A DNA stretch of 15,620 nucleotides, taken from JBGTCY01 sp041748615 (GTDB lineage: Bacteria; Bacteroidota; Bacteroidia; Chitinophagales; CAIOSU01). Location of the stretch: assembly GCA_041748615.1 (NCBI GenBank), contig JBGTCY010000104.1, forward strand, positions 1 to 15,620, written 5' to 3'. Shown here piece after piece: positions 7,899 to 14,376 of the stretch (positions within the stretch are counted from its first letter, which is position 1; each line of letters begins with the position of its first letter). A program made the translations under genes and the position numbers. The notes below the pieces were generated by a model, which saw only the letters and a program-made list of their open reading frames with translations, was not told the DNA's origin and ran no database searches.

Positions 7899-9977
7899 AT
7901 GAATTCAATCGCAAAACTTCTTGACCGGATACCGGCATCACTCTTCGTCTTTTTCTTTCCGTTTCTCGCTTACTGGCAAGCCGGGCTTTTCTTTTACACG
8001 CTGAAGTGGGACAACCTTGAACAGTTTTTCCCTTATCGTTATTTCATTTCCGAAAGTTTACGTGAAGGAGTTTTGCCCGCGTGGAATCCGTTTCTGCAAT
8101 TAGGCTGGCCCTTTCATGCCGACCCGCAAAGCGCTTTCTGGTATCCTGTCACCTGGCTGCTTGCCGTTGTGCGCGGCTATGATGTTTACACAATGAATTT
8201 TGATTTCATCTTCCACATCGCCATCGCGGGGGTAGGATTTTTTGTGTTGCTGAAAGGCATGAATATCAGAACACCGGTCGCCCTGTTGTTCAGCATCGCC
8301 TATCAATGTTGCGGAGTTTTTGTCAACAATGCGCAACATCTGACGTGGCTGATAGCCTTAGCCTGGTTGCCTTTTGTCGTCCATCATTATTTCCGCTTGT
8401 CGGAAACGCTGAAGCTGTATCACGCGGTAGCAGCGGGATTTTTTATGATGCTGATGCTCACGGGCGGTTACCCGATTTTCATGGTAATACTTAATTATTT
8501 TTTGGTGGTGGTGTTCCTGATTTATTTTTTCCGGCTCATTAAAAGCAAAAATTACAGAAACCTGTTTCGTTATATTTTTCTGCAAGGAGCAATGTTTGGC
8601 GTATTTGCGGTTTTGGCTTCCGGTTATCTCATTTCATTTTTTGAAGTATTCCCGCATTGTTCCCGTGCTGATGGTTTGTCACTGGCGAAAGCGCTGGAAG
8701 GACCGTTTCCGCCAAGAGCATTGATTTCATTGTTGTTTCCCTTTTCGGTTGCGCGGGATGACCATTCTTTTCTCTCCGACCTCTCCATGCTGAATGTCTA
8801 TCTCGGCTTGATTCCCCTGTTTTCCGCAGTGATTAGTTTTCTTTTTTTAAAGGATTGGAAAATACGTTTGTTCCTGTTGTTCGGCATTGTCTGCCTGTTG
8901 GTTGCATTTGGCGAGCACACTCCGGTGCGAGCTTTTTTGTTTCATTATGTTCCCATGATGGATACGTTCCGCTTCCCCAGCATTTTCCGCGCATTTTTCA
9001 TTTTTGGCTTTCTTGTTGCCGGTGCTTTGGCGCTGAATAAAATTCAGGAAGCGGGAGATTCTTTGAAAAAATATTTTCTGCCCATCGTTTTATTCGTTGC
9101 GCTGATTGTCACCACTTTTCATTTTTATTACCTCCCGCGCGCTGATTATTTTGTAAAGTTTCCCGCCTTGTTTGATATCAATGCCTATCGAAAGTTTTTT
9201 GACAAGAGCACTTTCGAACAGCGCATCGCGATTCAAAGCCTTGTTCAACTTTCGTTTTTATTGCTTCTTGCAGCGCTGTTTTTCAGAATAAAAAAAGTAC
9301 AAACACTGCTATGGGGATTGTTACTGTTTACTTCGGTTGAATTATTACTGAACACACAATTCAGTGTTCCGGCAACAGCATTTTCAGAAGTGCGCACAAA
9401 GACTTATCATCAACGATTTTCTGAAATGCCGAAAGGATTTCCTTTGCCTGTGCTTCAGCCCATCCATACCGTGCCCGCCTATGACGAACGGCTTTATCCC
9501 TCGTGGTACAATCACAATATTTTCATGAAACAAATCGGCTATCACGGTTCCAACTCATTTTATCTGACCAGTTTCATGGATTTTTATGATTCACCCGAAA
9601 GCGCCTCCACATTTCAGAAACCACTCTTTTTCATTGAGGGAGATGACAGCTACCAAATAAAACCAACCTTCTTCAATCCGAATACTTTCCATGTATCCGT
9701 TTCAACAAATCAAGATGCGCGGTTGACGCTTTTACAAAGCAGGTACGAAGGCTGGCAGGCTTTTGTCAATGATGAAGAAGTTCCGCTGATAGAAACTGCG
9801 ATTCCATTTCTTACAATTAATCTCCCTTCGGGAAAAAACGAAGTGCGATTTCAATACAATGCCGTTCATGTGAAACCCGCTTTGATTTTTTCCTTCACGT
9901 TATTTTTCCTGGTCTCAATTTTTCTGATTTTCAGCTGGTTCGCTCCCGGGTTTTTTATGAAGCGAGGAATTGAATAA
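7899..9977 (+). CDS. YfhO family membrane protein, predicted GT-C glycosyltransferase
   Basis: This 692-aa polytopic membrane protein matches the YfhO family. Family marks near the N-terminus are a WDNLEQFFPYRYF loop after the first helix (residues 37-49, acidic residues D38 and E41) and the G..P.WNP...GWPF..DPQSAFWYP block (57-83). About a dozen hydrophobic segments follow. Near the C-terminus is the typical small periplasmic beta domain (about 615-654: RYEGWQAFVNDEEVP, then PSGKNEVRFQYN), then a last helix and a basic tail (MKRGIE). In Gram-positive bacteria YfhO-type proteins add sugars to teichoic acids using undecaprenyl-phosphate sugars; in Bacteroidota the acceptor is generally unknown. 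The ATG at 7899 lies just before the first helix and is a good start. It is the only plus-strand gene between the two GT-C paralogues and converges on recO. Function beyond sugar transfer at the periplasmic face is inference. Confidence 0.85.
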   Translation: MNSIAKLLDRIPASLFVFFFPFLAYWQAGLFFYTLKWDNLEQFFPYRYFISESLREGVLPAWNPFLQLGWPFHADPQSAFWYPVTWLLAVVRGYDVYTMNFDFIFHIAIAGVGFFVLLKGMNIRTPVALLFSIAYQCCGVFVNNAQHLTWLIALAWLPFVVHHYFRLSETLKLYHAVAAGFFMMLMLTGGYPIFMVILNYFLVVVFLIYFFRLIKSKNYRNLFRYIFLQGAMFGVFAVLASGYLISFFEVFPHCSRADGLSLAKALEGPFPPRALISLLFPFSVARDDHSFLSDLSMLNVYLGLIPLFSAVISFLFLKDWKIRLFLLFGIVCLLVAFGEHTPVRAFLFHYVPMMDTFRFPSIFRAFFIFGFLVAGALALNKIQEAGDSLKKYFLPIVLFVALIVTTFHFYYLPRADYFVKFPALFDINAYRKFFDKSTFEQRIAIQSLVQLSFLLLLAALFFRIKKVQTLLWGLLLFTSVELLLNTQFSVPATAFSEVRTKTYHQRFSEMPKGFPLPVLQPIHTVPAYDERLYPSWYNHNIFMKQIGYHGSNSFYLTSFMDFYDSPESASTFQKPLFFIEGDDSYQIKPTFFNPNTFHVSVSTNQDARLTLLQSRYEGWQAFVNDEEVPLIETAIPFLTINLPSGKNEVRFQYNAVHVKPALIFSFTLFFLVSIFLIFSWFAPGFFMKRGIE

Positions 9978-10006
9978 GACGCACTTCCGAATGACATTCC
10001 TATTTA

Positions 10007-10025
10007 TCTAACATCTAAAGTCTAA
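10007..10025. repeat. Three TCTAA units at exact 7-base spacing
   Basis: TCTAA begins at 10007, 10014 and 10021, each followed by two variable bases (CA, AG, TT), giving a short 7-base-period repeat. It lies in the gap between the YfhO and recO stop codons, just before the C-rich motif at 10039-10069. The two may be parts of a single intergenic repeat element. Confidence 0.55.
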
Positions 10026-10038
10026 TTGCTGATGATTA

Positions 10039-10069
10039 CCCCTGTCCCATGCCCCGTGTCCCCTGTCCC
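10039..10069 (-). repeat. C-rich/G-rich imperfect repeat; G-quadruplex-type motif in the recO 3' region
   Basis: The plus strand carries five C-tracts (10039-10042, 10046-10048, 10052-10055, 10060-10063, 10067-10069) separated by TGT, ATG, GTGT and TGT. On the minus strand this is five tracts of 3-4 G with loops of 3-4 bases, which satisfies the usual G-quadruplex pattern with one tract to spare. It begins two bases after the recO stop codon (TAG at 10074-10072), so it would lie in the 3' untranslated part of the recO mRNA. The degenerate unit (CCCCTGT / CCCATG / CCCCGTGT / CCCCTGT) also looks like a decayed tandem repeat. Confidence 0.6.
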
Positions 10070-10071
10070 TT

Positions 10072-10791
10072 CTATGCAACACTCAATCCCTCCAGCACAT
10101 CATGCAGCACATGATGAGAAGATAATTTTCTGAAATCCTGCAAATGAAGCGAATAGTAAAGCAGGATGTTTTCAAGCAGCGTGTTTCTCTCCGCGAGTGA
10201 CATCGCGATATGGTTTTCTTCAGTTAATAATTTGAGCAGAAAGTCGCTGTGCGGTAAGCCGATGAAATATTGATGCGCGGGAATATCATCGGTAAAAGCC
10301 CCTTCTTTCAAATCAAAATATTCACCGCTGCCCGATGAAGGAGAAAAGCCGATATGCTGCGCGAGTTGCAGCAGAAAACACAAATGAAAATTGCTGTCGG
10401 CATAAGGCGCTTCATCCAACTGAAGCAGCGAAGCTTCGATAAATGAATAGAGCGTGTGATTGGTTTCTTCTTCACGAATGCTCTTATATAACGCCTCGGC
10501 AAGAAAAAGCGTGATGGAACATTTCAGCACATCAAACGGAATGCTTTTATAAATGAAAGCCGGACGGAATTCTTTCAGCCGTTGCAGGTTTTTATTTTCC
10601 CTGCGGTAAATTTCCAAATCGAGGATTTGCAGCGGGCTGAAAAGCGAGGCTTTGGTTTTTCCGTTGGCGGTTCGCACGCCATTCACAATGTAAGATTGCA
10701 GTCCGAAATCTTCCGTGTAAATTTTAGTGATGATACTGCTGTCGGTAAACTTGATGGTGTGCAGAACGATACCTTTGGTTTTGTGGAGCAT
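10072..10791 (-). CDS. recO: DNA repair protein RecO
   Basis: This 239-aa protein is RecO, the recombination mediator that works with RecR (and RecF) to load RecA onto single-stranded DNA coated with SSB and to anneal complementary strands in gap repair. The N-terminal OB-fold is recognisable (residues 1 to about 80: KTKGIVLHTIKFTDSSIITK, then GLQSYIVNGVR), followed by the helical C-terminal domain. The length is normal. The four cysteines of the zinc-binding loop known from other RecO proteins are absent around 150-170 (the stretch HIGFSPSSGSGEYFDLKEG has none). I believe this is usual for the group, so it is not necessarily a defect. The ATG at 10791 is 27 bases after the stop codon of the 636-aa GT-C gene, so recO is probably the last gene of the minus-strand transcription unit, a housekeeping gene behind envelope genes. 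Confidence 0.95.
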   Translation of the reverse strand: MLHKTKGIVLHTIKFTDSSIITKIYTEDFGLQSYIVNGVRTANGKTKASLFSPLQILDLEIYRRENKNLQRLKEFRPAFIYKSIPFDVLKCSITLFLAEALYKSIREEETNHTLYSFIEASLLQLDEAPYADSNFHLCFLLQLAQHIGFSPSSGSGEYFDLKEGAFTDDIPAHQYFIGLPHSDFLLKLLTEENHIAMSLAERNTLLENILLYYSLHLQDFRKLSSHHVLHDVLEGLSVA

Positions 10792-10818
10792 GCGGGATGA
10801 AAATTAATACGTAAAATT

Positions 10819-12729
10819 TTATCGCAGGAGATAAGAATCAAAACCCGCATGATGATGGCTCGGATATACTTTGTAAAACCGGATGTTGAGGTTGTCAATC
10901 ATGAAATTTCCTCCTTCGGGATTCCAGATGTAACACTTGAGAATGTTTCCGACTTTAGTTTGAACCGGAAAATAAAATTGTCCTTGAGTGAGTCGCCATT
11001 CGTTGATTTTTTTGGAGGGCAGTTCATTCAGATAAATTCCATTCCAGTAAATTGTTTTCCCGGAGGAGTCTTCAATTGAAATAACAAGCCGCGCGTTGCG
11101 GCAGGCATTCAGTTCCAACTCTTTTTTCATCAAAAACGCACTCACAAACATCGGACGTTTCGTTATCCAGGATGAGTCCATCACGCTGGTGAATGTGTTT
11201 CCGTATTCAATTCCTTCATGATACAGCGAAACATATTTTCCGGAAAATGCGTCTTTGTTTTCAACGACAACTGAATTATCCCATTCTGATGAAACAGTTT
11301 CAAAATCATTTTCAAAAAAATGAAACGGCACCAACTTCCCAAAGGGAGGCGCGTCAAGTTCGCCATGAATTGTGTAGCGATGTTCCTTCGCGATTTTCAA
11401 AAAGACTTCCTTGTATTTTTCAAAATTCATCGCATGACGGTGCAGGATGAAATGTTCATACTGGTATGCCTGACCCTGGTTGAGTGCGATTAAGGCTGTC
11501 GTCACAGTGAATACAAATATTTTGAAATGAGACGACTGGATGGTTCCCAAAAGCAGCGCGAGAAGCAGCGCGAACACAGCATAAAAATCAATAAAAGCGC
11601 GGTGACCGAAGCTGTCGCCATAATACCATTGCCACCAGGATGAAATCACATACGTGATGACAGCAAAAAATAAAATAAAGGCTGCCGCGCGAAAAGGATT
11701 TTTTTTATAAAGCGGAAATAATCCCAAAATCGCAAGAAAACAAAGGGGTGTAAAAATGAATAATCCTTTGCGAAAACTAAACAAAACCTCCCTGACGCGC
11801 GGATCACCGAAATAAAATCCTTCGCCCTGGTAAGACCAATAAAACGGACTTCCTGTTTGAACCCATAACAATACGGGAATGAGCAAAACAGGAGCGCAGA
11901 ACCCTAAAAATGACAACAACAAAGTTTTAGGCGTGCTCAGCAGTTTGACAATGAATCGCTTCAACGAAGTCTGATTTCCAGCAACCATCGGAACAGCAAG
12001 TAAAATCATCACATTTACCGGGCGAATCGTAATGATAATCCCAAGCAGGAACGCAGCTGCAACAATATCTTTCAGCCTTAATGTGCCGATGCTTTTTTGA
12101 ATCATGAATAAAAAAGCGGCTATCATGGCAAACGAAAAGGCATGTGACATAGCCGGTTGAATTACCGTGTAGTAATAAAGATTGGTTCCAAATAAAATTG
12201 CTGCGAGAACAAAGGCAATAATTGAATCCGAAATTTTTTCCTGCAATAAAAATTTTCGCAAACAATTCAATCCGAAAAAAACATAAAAAATTGCGGAGAC
12301 GCTCATCATTATCTGGAAGAAAAATGAATATCCCGTCATTTCATTTCCGGTGATAAATGTCAGCAGACAAGCGAGCAGGAAAAACGGAAACCACAGCAAT
12401 GCTACTCCGGGAAAATATTTGTTGACTGTTACATTGTCTCGGGTAATTAAATAACCCGGAGTTTTTTCAATAGAATCAGAGAGTTTGTTTTCCGCTGCCG
12501 CATTTTCAATGAAGGTTAAATCCTGATAAATAAAAATTGCCGGCAGGTAGGCATAGTAACCGCTGCCATCACTGGAAATAATGGTTTGCCATTTTTTACC
12601 ATCCTCTCCAATCCAGCTTTTATGAACTGCCAGACTCAAAGTGATTATCGCACAAATCCGAATCGTCCAAACCGAGAGATTCCCTTTTATCAAAAAGGAA
12701 AGAATTCCGGATTTTTTATGAATATTCAA
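10819..12729 (-). CDS. Polytopic GT-C-like glycosyltransferase with C-terminal soluble domain (paralogue of the protein at 5998-7782)
   Basis: This membrane protein of about 636 aa has about 10-11 hydrophobic segments, then a beta-rich soluble domain of about 165 residues (470-636). The first periplasmic loop carries SSDGSGYYAYLPAI (52-65), with Asp54 the candidate GT-C catalytic acid. Other marks are TIRPVN (234-239), SFRKGLFIFTPL (318-329) and YYGDSFGHRAF (369-379). The soluble domain begins with FENDFE and contains ARLVISIEDSSG..YWNGI and CYIWNPEGGNF. Every one of these blocks has a counterpart in the protein at 5998-7782, so the two are paralogues. The start is unusual: no in-frame ATG precedes the first helix. 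An upstream stop lies only 7 codons before the TTG at 12729, and the first internal ATG (residue 130) is far too late. TTG at 12729 is therefore the best start, though a nearby in-frame TTG cannot be excluded. Donor and acceptor are unknown. Confidence 0.7.
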   Translation of the reverse strand: MNIHKKSGILSFLIKGNLSVWTIRICAIITLSLAVHKSWIGEDGKKWQTIISSDGSGYYAYLPAIFIYQDLTFIENAAAENKLSDSIEKTPGYLITRDNVTVNKYFPGVALLWFPFFLLACLLTFITGNEMTGYSFFFQIMMSVSAIFYVFFGLNCLRKFLLQEKISDSIIAFVLAAILFGTNLYYYTVIQPAMSHAFSFAMIAAFLFMIQKSIGTLRLKDIVAAAFLLGIIITIRPVNVMILLAVPMVAGNQTSLKRFIVKLLSTPKTLLLSFLGFCAPVLLIPVLLWVQTGSPFYWSYQGEGFYFGDPRVREVLFSFRKGLFIFTPLCFLAILGLFPLYKKNPFRAAAFILFFAVITYVISSWWQWYYGDSFGHRAFIDFYAVFALLLALLLGTIQSSHFKIFVFTVTTALIALNQGQAYQYEHFILHRHAMNFEKYKEVFLKIAKEHRYTIHGELDAPPFGKLVPFHFFENDFETVSSEWDNSVVVENKDAFSGKYVSLYHEGIEYGNTFTSVMDSSWITKRPMFVSAFLMKKELELNACRNARLVISIEDSSGKTIYWNGIYLNELPSKKINEWRLTQGQFYFPVQTKVGNILKCYIWNPEGGNFMIDNLNIRFYKVYPSHHHAGFDSYLLR

Positions 12730-12769
12730 ACGAACAGGTTGAAGTAATTAATAATTGGTTGACCCTTTT

Positions 12770-12828
12770 GGCAGTTCTAAAAATTGCCTTTTATCTCTTC
12801 CCTTTTGGAGAAGGCGGATGAGGCAATT
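12770..12828. repeat. Nested palindromic element between two glycosyltransferase genes, likely interspersed repeat
   Basis: Three inverted repeats overlap here. An outer perfect 8-bp pair, AATTGCCT (12782-12789) and AGGCAATT (12821-12828), encloses a hairpin with arms CTTCCC and GGAGAAG, one bulged A and a TTTT loop (12797-12813). A competing 7-bp stem with one G-U pair, GGCAGTT / AATTGCC (12770-12788), shares the left arm and is followed on the plus strand by TTTT. The core CTCTTCCCTTTTGGAGAAGG resembles palindromic intergenic repeats I associate with Bacteroidota genomes. It lies in the 127-base gap between the two minus-strand genes. It could be a repeat, an mRNA-stabilising structure or a weak terminator. 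Confidence 0.5.
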
Positions 12829-12856
12829 AAAAGAATAAATTTTTAAAACTGCTCCT

Positions 12857-14299
12857 TTATCTTTCGTTTTTATAAATGACAAATTCCTCATTTCTCCAGA
12901 CTTCACTTTTTTCATTGAAATGGTCGAGAAATTGCCGGTACACCTCATTATAGAGTGATAAACTTTCCGCAAAATAATCCACCCGGAAATCACGCAGCAA
13001 TGCTTCGGCATCAGCAGGATTCGCTGCGAAAGTGAGACTTTTTCTGCCGGTGAACAGCGCGAGCACACGGGGTTTTTCAAACAATATCACCGCGTCATCC
13101 GGAAGATTTGCTTTGATGTAGTGCAGTCCTTCCTTCGAAAAAGGTTCATCAGGACTCCACCGAGGAACATGTCGCTGTTGGTGAAGCCGTAGATTTTCCG
13201 GTAAATAGAATATTGCAAAAATCACGGTGAGAAAGGCAATCACATAATTATGATTTACGCTTGATAGCCGAACCGGCAACTCAATTCCTTTCATTAAATA
13301 AAAAATAAAAAACGGCAGCATCGGCAATAAATACCGGAATCCCTGGTAAAAGGGAAAAGAAAAAATCAAAGCAATGTAAACAACGAATGAAAATTCCATC
13401 AGCCCCCACCCTTTTCTCATCAATTGCGTCAAAAATCCGGCTAACGCCAACAACATCAGTGCGTAGCTGAAAATCAATTTCCAGACCGGAGGATTTTCCT
13501 GCCCGGAAAGAAATTCGCGCAGGTATTCAAAATTGAGATGCAGGTTTCTTTGAACAAAAAACCAAAGGTTGCTGAAATTGAATTGTTTCAAATATCCCTC
13601 TGATGTCGCAGCGGGAAACAACCATTTATTCAGCAACAGGTAAATGAGCACAGCGATGATAATCGTTAACACGGCATGAAATAAAACGCGCCCGGAAATT
13701 TTTCCAAGAAAAAAATGCGACATCCCAGTTGCGGCTATGGCAACGGGAAAAAACAAACCCACTTCTCTGATTGAAATCATCATCCCTGCCAACACACCGG
13801 CAACGAGCGCTTTTGAAACTGAAAACACGCTTTTTTCCATCTGGATGAAACAAGCGAGAAAAAATATCAGGAAGGGAACATCCGACAAGATTTGTTCCTT
13901 GAACTCCATCATCCAGGGATTGTAAATGAAAACCAATGTCAGCATTGCGGCATAAGGAAGCGGAAAATGTTTTTTCAAAAAAATAAAAAACATCATGCCC
14001 GCCACGAACATCATCAGCGACATATAAAAAGTAAACGCGCTGATGTTTAAACCAAACAGTGCATATACAGGCATCAGGATGATTGGAAAACCAACCGGAT
14101 AGGAAGGCGGTGCAAGACCGGCATTATAAATCGTATAGATGTAGCCGGTATTTTGAACCGGTGAGCCCTCCACTAAATTTTTCGCCTGGGCGATGTATTG
14201 CGCAAAGTCACCGCCCCAGTTGTGCCAGTCATGATGATTGACAAACAGAACCGGCAATAAAAGAATGAGCATGAAAAAATTCCAGTGGAATTGTCGCAA
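12857..14299 (-). CDS. GT39/ArnT-like membrane glycosyltransferase
   Basis: This 480-aa polytopic membrane protein follows the GT39/ArnT-like plan. The first helix (about residues 6-20) leads into a periplasmic loop with NWGGDFAQYI, where Asp31 is the candidate catalytic residue. Then come APPSYPVGFPIILMPVYALF (63-82), the second acidic motif EQILSDVPF (135-143), about ten hydrophobic segments, and FRYLLPMLPF (321-330). A C-terminal soluble tail (about 375-480) holds LPDDAVILFEKPR (399-411) and TGRKSLTF. These enzymes move a sugar from a polyprenyl-phosphate carrier to a lipid, glycan or protein. It is not closely similar to the paralogous pair nearby and lacks their beta-rich domain. The start shown is TTG at 14299, which gives a complete first helix; the first in-frame ATG is at 14272 (471 aa) and would cut into that helix. 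It lies 77 bases downstream of the porZ-like gene on the same strand, suggesting co-transcription. Confidence 0.75.
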   Translation of the reverse strand: MRQFHWNFFMLILLLPVLFVNHHDWHNWGGDFAQYIAQAKNLVEGSPVQNTGYIYTIYNAGLAPPSYPVGFPIILMPVYALFGLNISAFTFYMSLMMFVAGMMFFIFLKKHFPLPYAAMLTLVFIYNPWMMEFKEQILSDVPFLIFFLACFIQMEKSVFSVSKALVAGVLAGMMISIREVGLFFPVAIAATGMSHFFLGKISGRVLFHAVLTIIIAVLIYLLLNKWLFPAATSEGYLKQFNFSNLWFFVQRNLHLNFEYLREFLSGQENPPVWKLIFSYALMLLALAGFLTQLMRKGWGLMEFSFVVYIALIFSFPFYQGFRYLLPMLPFFIFYLMKGIELPVRLSSVNHNYVIAFLTVIFAIFYLPENLRLHQQRHVPRWSPDEPFSKEGLHYIKANLPDDAVILFEKPRVLALFTGRKSLTFAANPADAEALLRDFRVDYFAESLSLYNEVYRQFLDHFNEKSEVWRNEEFVIYKNER

Positions 14300-14376
14300 G
14301 AGGGTATCAAAATTTGATTAAAGATGAAAAAAGCGGATGGTATAAAAAAACGGGATTGATTTTTCTTTGAAAAAAA

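Noticed and set aside
10072..10791. RecO without zinc-finger cysteines as a degenerate protein
   Set aside because: Length, OB-fold and C-terminus are intact, and I believe loss of the cysteines is common in this group, so it is probably functional.
11699..11706. 8-base homopolymer inside a glycosyltransferase gene as a possible phase-variation tract
   Set aside because: Similar 8-base runs occur in other genes here (for example near 6781 and 2932), as expected in A/T-rich coding DNA, and none sits at a promoter or start.
12748..13080. 110-codon minus-strand open frame overlapping the end of the GT39-like gene
   Set aside because: It overlaps a well-supported gene in another frame, and its tail is only a translation of the palindromic intergenic repeat.
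14306..14318. Short palindrome ATCAAA-A-TTTGAT upstream of the GT39-like start
   Set aside because: The one-base centre prevents an RNA hairpin, and AT-rich 6-bp arms are common by chance.
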